A stretch of 64,000 nt of DNA, from assembly GCA_030428565.1 (NCBI GenBank), contig JAUIDR010000010.1, positions 1-64,000 on the forward strand. The letters are read 5' to 3'. The notes beneath the pieces were generated by a model that was given only the letters and a program-made list of their open reading frames with translations, made no database searches and had not been told where the DNA came from. The stretch comes from Alphaproteobacteria bacterium. GTDB taxonomy: Bacteria; Pseudomonadota; Alphaproteobacteria; UBA7985; JAUIBT01. Position numbers and translations under genes: made by a program. Each line of letters starts with the position of its first letter. Position 1 is the stretch's first letter. Shown here in pieces: positions 42,580 through 52,543 of this stretch.

Positions 42580-44418
42580 ATGTCTAGCTTTTCTCCACGC
42601 ATGTCCGGTCGCGCGCAGCATTTCACCAGCCCCGCTTTGGCTTCACGCTTGGACCCAGGCTACCACCGCAGTGCGCCAGCGCCCCACGACTACATGGCTG
42701 ACGCCCAAATCGAAGCCCAGCAGGCCACCGCTGCAGCAGCTTCACCAGCCCCGACATCCGGCTTCTTGAACAATGACTTACGCATTGGCCGCGGCCGCCT
42801 TATGCTCTTGGCCCTGCTGTTCATGCTCGGGTATTTGGCGATCGGCGCACGTTTGGTATGGCTGACCGGGCTGGACGGCCCTCAGGTCGCCAGCGTCGGC
42901 CAGACGCCCGCCGCGCCGGTTCACAAACGCGCCGATATTTTGGACCGCAATGGTGCGGTTCTTGCCAAGACCCTCTATCGCCCGGCCCTGGTCGCGCACC
43001 CGCGCAAAATCCGCGATGTCGATGAAGCCTTCAGCGCCATCATGCAGGTGGTGCCGGACCTGAACCCGACCAATTTGCTGGAGCGCTTGTCGAACACCGA
43101 TCGGGTCGAAGTGCAGATCAAACGCAACTTGACCCCCAGCCAAGTTAAGCAGCTGAACAGCAAGGGAATTATCGGCCTATACTATCCTAAGCTGCCCAGC
43201 CGCCACTACCCCAACGGCGATCTGTTTTCTCACCCTGTCGGCTATACGGATATCGACACCAAGGGCTTAGCAGGCATGGAGTACATCTTCGAAGGTCAAC
43301 TGAGCGACCTGGCCAAGACCGTCAAGACCAGTTTGGACGTGGGTCTGCAATACATCGTTAAGTCCGAACTTGAAACGCAAATGGAGGCGTTTCAGGCCAA
43401 ACGCGCTGCAGCCGTCCTGATGGACGTTAACAGTGGCGAGGTTCTGTCGATGGTTTCTCTGCCCAGCTTTGATCCCGCCGACCCCACCGCTTCAAGCCGG
43501 ACCGCACGCCGCAACAGCGTGACCCAGGGTGCCATTGAGCTGGGCTCGACCTTCAAGCTGTTCACAATTGCGGCCGCGCTGGACCGCGGGGCCATTACCA
43601 CACGTGATACCTTCGATGTTAGCAAGCCGCTGCACGTAGTAGATCGTGTGATTAATGACTATCACCGCTACACCGGCCGGATGGACGCCAAGCATATCTT
43701 GCAGGAATCCTCTAATATTGGCGCTGCACAAATCGGCCTGCAGTTGGGCGGTGATCAGCTGCGCAGCTTCCTGGATGACTTGGGCATGCTGTCTATTTCA
43801 CAGGTCGAGGTGCCGGAAATCGACACCCCGCAGTTCCCCGCCCGCATGACCGATGTCAGCACCGCCACAGTCTCCTATGGCCATGGCATCGCGGTCTCGC
43901 CCCTGCACGTCGCCGCAGGTGTGGCGGCTCTGGCCAACGGCGGCATTCGCGTCGAACCAACCTTGTTGAAGGCCAGCGAGCCCAGCACGCGCCCCATGGG
44001 GCCACGCGTGCTCAGCCAAGAAACTTCGCACATTATGTTGGATTTCATGCGCAGCATCGTCGCTAGCGGTACAGGCAAGAAAGCGCGCGTAGAGTCGGTC
44101 GCTATCGGTGGCAAAACGGGTACGGCCGACAAGTACGGCAGCGATGAGGTTGTGTCTTCCTTCGTTTCTGTTTTTCCGATCGATAACCCGAAATACGTGC
44201 TCTATGTCGTATTCGACGAGCCGAAAGGCCGCGCGGATACCTTTAATTTTGCGACAGGCGGCTGGGTCGCAGCGCCCGTCACCTGCCGAATTATCAACCG
44301 TTTGATTTCACCCTTGGGCATAATGCCGGTTCGTAATACTGATGATATGTGGCAAATGATGCAGAAGACTGCAGACAGCCAAGATCCTATCAGTAACGAG
44401 CCAGCATCATGCAACTAA
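42580..44418 (+). CDS. ftsI: Septal peptidoglycan transpeptidase FtsI (PBP3)
   Basis: FtsI cross-links peptidoglycan at the division septum. The 612-residue class B penicillin-binding protein has a cytoplasmic tail of about 70 residues, a membrane segment (~73-92) and a periplasmic pedestal. The transpeptidase domain has SxxK at Ser323-Lys326 (GSTFKLF), SSN at 377-379 and KTG at 512-514. The stop overlaps the murE start. The cytoplasmic tail is longer than in E. coli and rich in Ala, Pro and Gln. Confidence 0.95.
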   Translation: MSSFSPRMSGRAQHFTSPALASRLDPGYHRSAPAPHDYMADAQIEAQQATAAAASPAPTSGFLNNDLRIGRGRLMLLALLFMLGYLAIGARLVWLTGLDGPQVASVGQTPAAPVHKRADILDRNGAVLAKTLYRPALVAHPRKIRDVDEAFSAIMQVVPDLNPTNLLERLSNTDRVEVQIKRNLTPSQVKQLNSKGIIGLYYPKLPSRHYPNGDLFSHPVGYTDIDTKGLAGMEYIFEGQLSDLAKTVKTSLDVGLQYIVKSELETQMEAFQAKRAAAVLMDVNSGEVLSMVSLPSFDPADPTASSRTARRNSVTQGAIELGSTFKLFTIAAALDRGAITTRDTFDVSKPLHVVDRVINDYHRYTGRMDAKHILQESSNIGAAQIGLQLGGDQLRSFLDDLGMLSISQVEVPEIDTPQFPARMTDVSTATVSYGHGIAVSPLHVAAGVAALANGGIRVEPTLLKASEPSTRPMGPRVLSQETSHIMLDFMRSIVASGTGKKARVESVAIGGKTGTADKYGSDEVVSSFVSVFPIDNPKYVLYVVFDEPKGRADTFNFATGGWVAAPVTCRIINRLISPLGIMPVRNTDDMWQMMQKTADSQDPISNEPASCN

Positions 44419-45878
44419 GCGACCTGATTTCCATCGCGGGCCTATCGAACCTTGAGACACAAGGCACAGATGCGCCCGGCCATGATATCACCGGCATTGA
44501 GATTGACTCGCGCGCCGTCAAGCCCGGAGCCCTATTTTGTGGCCTGCCGGGTAGCCAAGTCGACGGCTCACGCTTTGCACAGGCAGCGGCCGAAGCCGGT
44601 GCCTTGGCCGTCCTGGTCAGCCAAGGCGCTAGCCTGCCCGCGGGACTTGAACAGCAGGTCGCCATCATCCGCAGCCCCGAACCGCGCCGAGCGACCGCAC
44701 AGCTTGCCGCCAGCTTTTATCGTCCCCAGCCAAGCGTCAACCTGGCGGTTACGGGAACCAACGGCAAGACGTCCGTCGCCGATTTTACGCGCCAAATGCT
44801 GAGCTCGCTCGGGCGCAATGCGGTCTCGGTTGGTACGTTGGGCCTTCAACCTGAAGGGCTCGCCAGCCTGCCCCCTCTGACCACCCCCGATGTGGTCTCA
44901 CTGCACAAAGCCCTGCAGGCCGCCTCATTGGCTGACTATGACGCGCTGGTCATTGAAGCATCGAGCCATGGTCTGGACCAACGCCGCCTTGATGCACTGA
45001 GCTTTCAAGCCGCCGCTTTTACCAACATTAGCCGCGATCATCTGGATTATCACGCGGACATGGAAGACTACTTCCTCGCCAAAGCGCGCTTATTTACCGA
45101 TCTGCTCGCGGGCGACGGGATCGCGGTCTTGAATGCTGATATTCCCGAGTTCCCTCGCCTTAAGGGCATGGTGGACCGGCATTTGAGCTTTGGCAGCAAG
45201 GCGCAAGACATCAAGTTGTTTGAGCAGCACGCGACCCCACAAGGCCAACACCTTGAAATTGCCATGGCAGGGCAACTATTGAAACTGGATCTGCCCCTGA
45301 TCGGCGCTTTTCAAGCGACCAACGTTCTGGCCTCAATTGGCTTACTCTACGCCATCGGCATCTCACCGGACGAGCTTCAAGCAGCCGCGAGCGACTTAAA
45401 GGGTGTGCCAGGACGGATGGAGACGGTCGTCGTTGAGGACGCTCCGACCAACGTTTTGGTTGACTATGCCCATACCGCCGACGCCCTTGAAACGGTTCTG
45501 AAGGCCGCGCGACCGCACGCCAAGGGGCGTCTGATTACCATCTTTGGCGCCGGTGGCGATCGCGACAAAGGCAAGCGGCCTCTGATGGGCCAAGCCGCCT
45601 TCGCCTATTCGGATCTGGCCATCGTGACCGACGACAACCCGCGCAGCGAAGATCCCGCCATCATTCGCCAAGAAGTCTTGGCCGGTATGGGTGAAAACGC
45701 CGTCGAAGTCGGCGATCGCGCCGAAGCCATCGCCTTTGCCATCCAGCAGGCCGGACCCGATGATTTGGTGGTGATAGCAGGAAAAGGTCACGAACAGGGC
45801 CAGACTATCGGTTCAGAAATTTTGCCTTTCAGCGATACGGAGGTCGCGCGGCAAGCACTTGAAAACAGCCGCAAATAG
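44409..45878 (+). CDS. murE: UDP-MurNAc-tripeptide synthetase (meso-diaminopimelate ligase)
   Basis: MurE adds meso-diaminopimelate to UDP-MurNAc-L-Ala-D-Glu. The 489-residue Mur ligase has the P-loop GTNGKT at 116-121. The DAP-specific motif DNPR is at 409-412 (in place of the lysine-type motif of Gram-positive enzymes), as expected for a Gram-negative. IEASSHGLDQ and FTNISRDHLDYH are other family landmarks. It overlaps ftsI by ten bases. murF, usually next in order, is absent from this cluster. Confidence 0.96.
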   Translation: MQLSDLISIAGLSNLETQGTDAPGHDITGIEIDSRAVKPGALFCGLPGSQVDGSRFAQAAAEAGALAVLVSQGASLPAGLEQQVAIIRSPEPRRATAQLAASFYRPQPSVNLAVTGTNGKTSVADFTRQMLSSLGRNAVSVGTLGLQPEGLASLPPLTTPDVVSLHKALQAASLADYDALVIEASSHGLDQRRLDALSFQAAAFTNISRDHLDYHADMEDYFLAKARLFTDLLAGDGIAVLNADIPEFPRLKGMVDRHLSFGSKAQDIKLFEQHATPQGQHLEIAMAGQLLKLDLPLIGAFQATNVLASIGLLYAIGISPDELQAAASDLKGVPGRMETVVVEDAPTNVLVDYAHTADALETVLKAARPHAKGRLITIFGAGGDRDKGKRPLMGQAAFAYSDLAIVTDDNPRSEDPAIIRQEVLAGMGENAVEVGDRAEAIAFAIQQAGPDDLVVIAGKGHEQGQTIGSEILPFSDTEVARQALENSRK

Positions 45879-46063
45879 ACCAAGCCCGCGCCGCTGCGTG
45901 TCGCGAAGTCGGCGCGAACTCGGCGCAGGAGCGAAGTGATTCAAAGAATTGCGGGATTGCCTTTAGCCGCCAGGATTGCTAGGCGAGAGCGCGAATACAC
46001 AAAAAAGCTCTCTCTTTAGCGATCAAACGCCAGCCCAGTTTTCGCGGCGGCCAATGGGGTAAA
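45879..46063. other. murE-mraY spacer, where murF is usually found
   Basis: These 185 bases hold no gene. Most proteobacterial dcw clusters have murF here. A 6-bp inverted repeat, GAGAGC (45985-45990) with GCTCTC (46007-46012), lies just before mraY, and imperfect GCGAAGTCGGCGCG-type repeats occupy 45903-45938. No remnant of a MurF frame could be recognised by eye. Confidence 0.5.
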
Positions 46064-47152
46064 ATGCTTCCGTTTTTGTTCACGCCCTGGGCGGACTCAC
46101 ACGCCTTTTTCAACCTATTCGTCTACATTTCATTTAGAGCTGGCGGCGCCTTGATGACCGCGCTCTTGATCTGTTTTTTGGTCGGGGAGCCGATCATCAA
46201 GTGGCTCAAATCGCGCCAGGGCAGCGGTCAGCCGATCCGTGAAGACGGCCCCGAGAGCCATTTATTGACCAAACAGGGCACCCCTACGATGGGAGGCTCA
46301 ATGATCCTATTGTCCTTGGGTATTGCGACCCTGCTGTGGGCCGACCTTACCGAGGACTATATTTGGTGTGTTCTGATCGTCGTCGTTGGCTTTGGCCTGT
46401 TGGGTTTCGTCGATGACTATCGCAAGCTGGTCAAGCGCAGCTCGGACGGGCTCAGCAGTCGGCAAAAGCTGCTGTGGCAGAGCGTGATTGCTCTGTTTGC
46501 ATCAATCATGATCATGATGAACACCCAAGACGACATGGCGTCCCTGCTGACCTTTCCGGTTTTCAAGGATTTAGCGTTCGATTTGGGATATTTTTACGCG
46601 CTGTTCGCTGCCTTTGTCATCGTGGGTTCCAGCAATGCGGTCAACCTGACCGATGGCCTTGATGGTCTGGCTATCGTGCCAATCATGATTGCAACGATTT
46701 CCTTTGCCATCATCGCCTATATCGTCGGGCGCACCGATTTCACCACCTATTTGCAGCTCTACCACGTCAAGGGCGCTGCCGAGCTTGCCATCGTTTGCTC
46801 TGCGATCGTCGGCGCTGGCATGGGCTTCTTGTGGTTTAACGCCCCGCCTGCCAAGGTCTTTATGGGGGATACCGGCTCGCTATCCTTGGGCGGCGCTATC
46901 GGCACCATCGCGGTTATCACCAAGCACGAGCTGGTCATGATTATCATCGGCGGGCTGTTTGTGGTTGAGGCCCTGTCTGTCATTATTCAGGTCACGTCAT
47001 ACAAACTGACCGGTAAGCGAGTCTTCTTGATGGCGCCGATCCACCACCATTTTGAAAAGCTGGGCTGGAAAGAGCCGACGATCGTCATTCGTTTCTGGAT
47101 CATTGCCGCCGTACTCGCCCTGCTGGGGTTGGCGACGCTAAAGATCCGCTAG
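46064..47152 (+). CDS. mraY: Phospho-N-acetylmuramoyl-pentapeptide transferase
   Basis: MraY transfers phospho-MurNAc-pentapeptide to undecaprenyl phosphate, making lipid I at the inner membrane. The 362-residue protein has about ten hydrophobic segments. The catalytic motifs are TPTMGG near residue 68, FVDDYRK near 126, and [10 protein letters not shown] near 190, with HHHFE near 330. No strong ribosome site precedes the ATG, but the N-terminus ([13 protein letters not shown]) aligns with homologues. Confidence 0.96.
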   Translation: MLPFLFTPWADSHAFFNLFVYISFRAGGALMTALLICFLVGEPIIKWLKSRQGSGQPIREDGPESHLLTKQGTPTMGGSMILLSLGIATLLWADLTEDYIWCVLIVVVGFGLLGFVDDYRKLVKRSSDGLSSRQKLLWQSVIALFASIMIMMNTQDDMASLLTFPVFKDLAFDLGYFYALFAAFVIVGSSNAVNLTDGLDGLAIVPIMIATISFAIIAYIVGRTDFTTYLQLYHVKGAAELAIVCSAIVGAGMGFLWFNAPPAKVFMGDTGSLSLGGAIGTIAVITKHELVMIIIGGLFVVEALSVIIQVTSYKLTGKRVFLMAPIHHHFEKLGWKEPTIVIRFWIIAAVLALLGLATLKIR

Positions 47153-47177
47153 GCTTAACAGACAGAGCGCCGCGCTT

Positions 47178-48599
47178 ATGAACCAGGCCCCGCCGCCGCC
47201 TTCTGTCCAGACCGTGGACCTATTTGACGGTCAAAAGGTTGCTGTTTTGGGGCTGGGCCGCTCGGGCCATACTGCTGCCTTGGCCCTACATCAAGGCGGC
47301 GCCGATGTCATGGCTTGGGACGACGGCGCGCGCCCCGATAACCCGCCCTACCCGCTGGTAGACCTCAACACCGCCGACCTGAACGGCGTCGCTGCTTTGG
47401 TCATGTCGCCCGGCATTCCCTGGAGCCACCCAAAGCCCAATCCGGTCGCCCGGCGCGCCCAAGAAGCGGGGATACCCCTGATTTGCGATGTCGAGCTGTT
47501 GGTGCGCGCCAATCCGCAAGCGCGCTTTATTGGCATTACCGGAACCAACGGCAAATCGACCTGCACAGCTTTGACCGCGCACCTGTTGGCCTCTGCGGGT
47601 TGCGACATAGCAATGGGTGGAAATATCGGTGTCCCCGCGCTCGCAATGCCGGTCCTGCCCGACGGCGGAATCTATGTTTTGGAGCTGTCCTCGTATCAAC
47701 TAGAACTCATGCACACTCCGGCACTCGACGCGGCGCTGTTGCTCAACATTAGCCCCGACCACCTCGAGCGTCACGGCGGTATGGCGGGCTACATTGATGC
47801 CAAAATGAGGATTTTCGAGCGATTGTTGGCGCCGCAAGGCACCGCGCTATTGGGGCTCGATGATGCCAACACGCGGAGCTTGACCGGGCGGCTTTCGCGC
47901 CTGTGCCCCGTTTCGGGTCAAAGCCTGTTGCAACGCGGCTTTTGCGTCCAAGGCGGTACGCTTTACGAAAACGAAGTAGCGGTAGCGGACCTGTCTTCTG
48001 CGCCGAGCCTGCCGGGCGCGCACAACGGTCAGAACGCAGCCGGTGCCTTCGGCCTTTGCCGCGCGCTGGGCCTGCCCGCGTCGACCATCGCCTCCCAGTT
48101 TGAGAGCTTCCCCGGGCTTGTGCATCGCCAAGAGCGCGTGACCGAAGTTGGCGGGCTAAGCATCATCAACGATTCCAAAGCCACCAACGCCGAAGCCAGC
48201 CAGCACGCGCTCCGCGCTTTTCCCAACATTTTCTGGATCCTAGGCGGCCAGCCCAAGGACGAAGGCATCGCGCCCTTGCTGGACGATTTAGACCAAGTGC
48301 GCGCCGCCTACACAATTGGCCAAGCCGCAGCCGAATTTACGGCTCAATTATCGCCCATCTTACCGACCCAGACGCTAGAGACGCTTGAACAAGCTGTGCC
48401 TCTGGCCCTCAAGCAGGCCCAAGATTGGATGCAAGACCACCGCGAGGAACCAGCCACCGTGCTGCTGTCTCCCGCATGCGCTTCATTCGATCAGTTCGCC
48501 TCCTTCGAGGTCCGAGGCCAGGCCTTCAAGGATCTGGTTTTTGAAGCACTGGGTACACAGCCTCAAAAGGCGGTGATCGCTCAAGCTGCTGTTTTATAG
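47178..48599 (+). CDS. murD: UDP-MurNAc-L-alanine:D-glutamate ligase
   Basis: MurD adds D-glutamate to UDP-MurNAc-L-alanine. The 473-residue protein has an N-terminal Rossmann domain (KVAVLGLGRSGHTAA), the ATP P-loop GTNGKST at 122-128, LELSSYQLE, and SPDHLERHGG. Family C-terminal residues are seen in LSPACASFDQF. The start follows mraY by 25 bases. It is 20-30 residues longer than the E. coli protein because of its N- and C-terminal tails. Confidence 0.95.
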   Translation: MNQAPPPPSVQTVDLFDGQKVAVLGLGRSGHTAALALHQGGADVMAWDDGARPDNPPYPLVDLNTADLNGVAALVMSPGIPWSHPKPNPVARRAQEAGIPLICDVELLVRANPQARFIGITGTNGKSTCTALTAHLLASAGCDIAMGGNIGVPALAMPVLPDGGIYVLELSSYQLELMHTPALDAALLLNISPDHLERHGGMAGYIDAKMRIFERLLAPQGTALLGLDDANTRSLTGRLSRLCPVSGQSLLQRGFCVQGGTLYENEVAVADLSSAPSLPGAHNGQNAAGAFGLCRALGLPASTIASQFESFPGLVHRQERVTEVGGLSIINDSKATNAEASQHALRAFPNIFWILGGQPKDEGIAPLLDDLDQVRAAYTIGQAAAEFTAQLSPILPTQTLETLEQAVPLALKQAQDWMQDHREEPATVLLSPACASFDQFASFEVRGQAFKDLVFEALGTQPQKAVIAQAAVL

Positions 48600-48639
48600 A
48601 TTTTCCAGGCGCCCTCGCCGTATTTAAGAGGTTTGAGCC

Positions 48640-49770
48640 ATGTTTTCTTCGGTCTCCCGAGCCGATGATTCCGTCCTTGGTCGCTGGTGGTGGTCGGTAG
48701 ATCGCACCACCCTATTGCTGGTCTGCTTATTGATCGTCATTGGACTGTTCATGTCGATCACCGCTTCACCCGCGGTCACGCAGCACACCTCCAAGGGCAT
48801 GTTCACCTTCGTGCAAAAACACATTCTGTTTTTGCCGCTGTCCATCGGCCTGTTGCTGTCCATTTCGGTTATGAACGTGCGATCGGTGCGCCTGTTGGCT
48901 TTTTTCGCCATGGCCGTCAGCTTGGGCCTCCTGGTGGCGGTGCTGTTGGTTGGAACCGAGCTAAACGGCTCGCGTCGTTGGATCGACTTTGGCCTCTTCA
49001 CCCTGCAACCGACCGAACTGGCCAAGCCCGCCTTTGCCGTGGTCTCTGCGTGGCTCCTCTCGCGCCAAAGAAGCCACCCCGAGACCCGCGGTGCCTTGGT
49101 AGCCTTTGGCCTCTATGCGGGGATCATGGTGCTGTTGCTCCTCCAAACCGACCTCAGCCAGTCGGGCCTTTTAACCACGATTTTCTTTGCGCAGCTCTTC
49201 TTACTGGGAGTCTCGCTTTGGTGGTTTGTGGTGCTGATTCCGGCCGGCCTCGGCGTCGCGGGCCTGGCCTACCTTACCGTTCCTTACGTCTACCAGCGTG
49301 TAAACGGCTTCTTTTGGGGCGGTGCAGATGACAAGTACCAGGTTGTGCAGTCCATCTCGGCTTTCCGAAACGGCAATTGGTTCGGTCGCGGCCCCGGTGA
49401 AGGCATCCAAAAAGTGGCACTGCCCGACGCTCATACTGACTTCATCCTGGCCGTTGTCGGCGAGGAGTTCGGCCTGTTTGCATGTTTGGTCGTGGTCTGT
49501 ATCATGTTGATTATCATCATGCGCGGTGTCTTTCGGGCCTCCTATGCCCGCAGCCTGTTCATTTTGCTGGCCATCGGCGGGCTTTTGACCCAATTCGGCA
49601 CCCAAGCCTTCATCAATATGTCCAGCACGTTGGGCATGATGATCCCCACCGGCATGACCTTGCCGTTCATCTCCTACGGCGGTTCGTCGCTGATTGGCAT
49701 GGGTTTGACGGTCGGCTTTTTGCTGGCACTGAGCCGACGCGGGGCTTGGGAGAACGACAACCGGCACTAA
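48640..49770 (+). CDS. ftsW: Septal peptidoglycan glycosyltransferase FtsW
   Basis: FtsW is the SEDS-family polymerase that works with FtsI at the septum. The 376-residue protein has about ten membrane segments. SEDS landmarks are NGSRRWIDFGLFTLQPTELAK (split in reading around residues 108-127), PDAHTDFILAVVGEEFG and GMTLPFISYGGSS near the C-terminus. The aspartate in the DFIL loop is probably the catalytic one. The gene lies between murD and murG as usual. Confidence 0.95.
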   Translation: MFSSVSRADDSVLGRWWWSVDRTTLLLVCLLIVIGLFMSITASPAVTQHTSKGMFTFVQKHILFLPLSIGLLLSISVMNVRSVRLLAFFAMAVSLGLLVAVLLVGTELNGSRRWIDFGLFTLQPTELAKPAFAVVSAWLLSRQRSHPETRGALVAFGLYAGIMVLLLLQTDLSQSGLLTTIFFAQLFLLGVSLWWFVVLIPAGLGVAGLAYLTVPYVYQRVNGFFWGGADDKYQVVQSISAFRNGNWFGRGPGEGIQKVALPDAHTDFILAVVGEEFGLFACLVVVCIMLIIIMRGVFRASYARSLFILLAIGGLLTQFGTQAFINMSSTLGMMIPTGMTLPFISYGGSSLIGMGLTVGFLLALSRRGAWENDNRH

Positions 49771-49850
49771 TTGGGCACCAAGACGTCACAGGACTTGCAA
49801 GCGATTTCCACTAGCCAGCATGCAAGCACATCCCCTAAGTTGGCAGGACA

Positions 49851-49884
49851 AAGCGATGGTGCGCACCAGGCCAGGCCATCGCTT
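49851..49884. promoter_or_regulatory. Perfect 9-bp hairpin upstream of murG
   Basis: AAGCGATGG at 49851-49859 pairs with CCATCGCTT at 49876-49884 around a 16-base loop. It is in the 136-base spacer between ftsW and murG, about 20 bases before the murG start. No T-run follows. It may be a leader structure or an RNA-processing site. Confidence 0.45.
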
Positions 49885-49906
49885 GTGCGCCCCTTACTGA
49901 GACACC

Positions 49907-51064
49907 GTGACCATCGCTCCGCATGACTTGTCGCCCCGCATGACTTCCGCCGCAAACGAGCCCCGCCCCACCGCTTCAACTGCGCCCCTTATTGCATTGG
50001 CATCTGGGGGCACAGGCGGCCATTTATTCCCTGCTTTTGCGCTGGCCGAAGAATTGCAGCGGCGCGGCTACGCATCGGTGCTGCTGACCGACGAGCGCGG
50101 CTTAGCCTTTGGACAAGAATACGATTTCGTACCCCGGCACCAGGTGCCATCGATGGGCTTGTTTCGCACGGGCCGCCTGCAGCAGCTTAAAGGCTTGCTT
50201 GCGATGGGGCGCGGCTATCTAAAAGGCCGTGGCTTGCTCAAGCGTCTGCGCCCTCAGGCAGTGGTTGGCTTTGGGGGCTATGCCAGCGCGCCCAGCGTCT
50301 TGGCCGCCCAACACAGCGGTGTTCCGACCCTGATACACGAGCAAAATTCGGTCTTCGGGCGCGCCAATCGCTTGTTGGCTCGCCGCGCGCGCTTGGCCTG
50401 TACCTCCTTCCAACCGACTTATGGCCTGGAAGGTTTTTCACCAGAGCGCTTGCGCCACGTCTCTAACCCGGTTCGCGATCAGTTCAAAGGCCTGCCATCC
50501 TATCAACCCGCCCAACCCAGCCAAGCTTTCAAAGTATTGATCTATGGCGGCAGCCAGGGCGCGCGCTATTTCACCGAATTCATGCCACAGGTCATGGCCG
50601 CCCTGAGCCCCGCTGAGCGCAGCCGCTTTGAGCTCGTGCAACAGGCCCGGCCCGAAGACGTCACAGAGCTGGCAACGGCATATGACGAATTGGGTGTCGA
50701 GGCCAAGGTCGCCAGCTTCTTTGACGACATGGCGGGTCTATATGAACAGGCGCACTTGGTCATTTGCCGCTCGGGCGCCTCTAGTGTTGCCGAGTTGGCC
50801 ACTGTCGGCCGCCCCGCAATCTTTGTCCCCCTGCCAACAGCTGTTGACGATCAGCAAACCCTCAACGCGCGCGCCTTGGTCGATCATGGGGGTGCTTGGC
50901 TCTGGGAACAGCGCGATAACGACCCCGCCGAGCGGGCGCGCCAGCTCAAGGACTTGCTGACAGATCCCTTGACTTTGGCCCAGGTGGCCGCCAAAGCAAG
51001 AGCGCAATCACACGCCAATGCAGCAAGCAATCTGGCCGACGCCGTAATTAGCGTGACGAGCTAG
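49907..51064 (+). CDS. murG: UDP-GlcNAc:lipid I N-acetylglucosaminyltransferase
   Basis: MurG makes lipid II at the cytoplasmic face. The 385-residue protein has the N-domain glycine motif GGTGGH at 34-39 and the C-domain GGSQGAR and SGASSVAELAT, which bind UDP-GlcNAc. HEQNS follows in the middle of the N-domain. The GTG at 49907 gives a 30-residue variable lead; an ATG at 49940 is an alternative. Neither has a clear ribosome site. Confidence 0.95.
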   Translation: MTIAPHDLSPRMTSAANEPRPTASTAPLIALASGGTGGHLFPAFALAEELQRRGYASVLLTDERGLAFGQEYDFVPRHQVPSMGLFRTGRLQQLKGLLAMGRGYLKGRGLLKRLRPQAVVGFGGYASAPSVLAAQHSGVPTLIHEQNSVFGRANRLLARRARLACTSFQPTYGLEGFSPERLRHVSNPVRDQFKGLPSYQPAQPSQAFKVLIYGGSQGARYFTEFMPQVMAALSPAERSRFELVQQARPEDVTELATAYDELGVEAKVASFFDDMAGLYEQAHLVICRSGASSVAELATVGRPAIFVPLPTAVDDQQTLNARALVDHGGAWLWEQRDNDPAERARQLKDLLTDPLTLAQVAAKARAQSHANAASNLADAVISVTS

Positions 51065-51121
51065 CCCTCGCGCACCCAAAGGCTCAAAACAATCAACGAA
51101 ACTCAAGTATCAAGCGATCTC

Positions 51122-52543
51122 ATGACCCAGCTCAACCAAGACATCGGCGTTTTCCACTTCGTAGGCATTGGCGGCATCGGCATGTCGGGCATCGCGGAAA
51201 TCTTGCACCATCAAGGCTTTAAGGTGCAGGGCAGCGATATGAACTTTAACCCCAACGTCAAACGCCTGCAGGACATGGGCATCCACGTTGATATTGGCCA
51301 TCGCGAAGAAAATGCTGACAATGCAGCGGTCGTCATCATTTCGTCGGCCGTCAAAGCAGATAACCCAGAAGTCACACTGGCGCGCAGGAAGCACATCCCT
51401 GTCATTCGCCGCGCTGAAATGCTGGCGGAGGTCATGCGCCTCAAGCAGTCAATCGCCATCGGCGGAACGCATGGCAAGACCACCACCACGACCATGGTCG
51501 CCACCATGCTGGAAGCGGGCGAGCTGGACCCCACCGTTATCAATGGCGGTATCATCAATCAATACGGCACCAACGCCAAGATCGGTTCGGGCGCCTGGCT
51601 GGTGGCCGAAGCCGACGAGAGCGATGGTTCATTTACCCGCCTGCCCGCTGCGATCGCTGTTGTGACCAACATCGACCCCGAACACATGGACCACTACGAG
51701 ACCGAGGAGCGCCTTTATCGCGCCTTCGATCGTTTCGTCGCGCAGGTGCCTTTTTACGGCTTTGCGGTCATTTGCATAGACGATCCCAAGTGCCAAGAGC
51801 TGATCGCGCGCACCCAAGACAAGCGCCTCGTCACCTACGGCTTTTCTCCGCAAGCCGACGTGCGCGGCATGCGCCTTAAGCAAGAGGGTGACAGCATGTG
51901 CTTTGAAGTGCGGGTTGACCGCCGCGGCCAGAGCCCCCGCCACATCGACAAATTGCACCTGCCGGTTCTGGGCGAGCACAACGTCTCGAACTGTCTTTCA
52001 GCCATCGCAATCGGCGTAGAGCTTGGCATGACCGACGCGCAGATCCGCAAAGGCGTCGCTGATTTTTCTGGCGTCAAGCGTCGCTTTACTCTGACCGGCG
52101 AAGCGCGCGGCGTGCGCGTCATCGACGACTACGGCCATCACCCGCGCGAGATCAAGGCGGTACTGAAGACCGCGCGTCAGAGCGTGGGCGACCACAAGGT
52201 CATAGCGATCATGCAGCCGCACCGCTATTCACGTCTGGACCATCTGTTTGACGAATTCTCCACCTGCTTTAACGACGCTGATCATGTCCTGATTGCCGAT
52301 GTCTATGCGGCAGGTGAGAACGAGATTGAAGACCGCAACAAAGAAGCCTTGGTCGAGGCCATCGCCTCGCGGGGGCACCGTTGGGCGCGCACCCTGGACG
52401 ACCCTGAGCAACTGGCGAGCATTGTCGGGCCGCTGGTCGAAAACGGTGATATCGTGGTCTGCCTGGGCGCAGGCAGCATCACCCAATGGGCGCACAAACT
52501 GCCCGCTGAGCTGGACGGCCAAACCGACAGCCCAAATAACTAA
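51122..52543 (+). CDS. murC: UDP-MurNAc:L-alanine ligase
   Basis: MurC adds L-alanine to UDP-MurNAc. The 473-residue protein opens HFVGIGGIGMSGIAEIL, with the P-loop GTHGKTTTT at 115-123. EADESDGSF, VVTNIDPEHMDHY and DDYGHHPREI are the family landmarks. The stop codon falls within the first copy of a 16-bp tandem repeat, so its last residues N-N are encoded next to that array. Confidence 0.96.
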   Translation: MTQLNQDIGVFHFVGIGGIGMSGIAEILHHQGFKVQGSDMNFNPNVKRLQDMGIHVDIGHREENADNAAVVIISSAVKADNPEVTLARRKHIPVIRRAEMLAEVMRLKQSIAIGGTHGKTTTTTMVATMLEAGELDPTVINGGIINQYGTNAKIGSGAWLVAEADESDGSFTRLPAAIAVVTNIDPEHMDHYETEERLYRAFDRFVAQVPFYGFAVICIDDPKCQELIARTQDKRLVTYGFSPQADVRGMRLKQEGDSMCFEVRVDRRGQSPRHIDKLHLPVLGEHNVSNCLSAIAIGVELGMTDAQIRKGVADFSGVKRRFTLTGEARGVRVIDDYGHHPREIKAVLKTARQSVGDHKVIAIMQPHRYSRLDHLFDEFSTCFNDADHVLIADVYAAGENEIEDRNKEALVEAIASRGHRWARTLDDPEQLASIVGPLVENGDIVVCLGAGSITQWAHKLPAELDGQTDSPNN

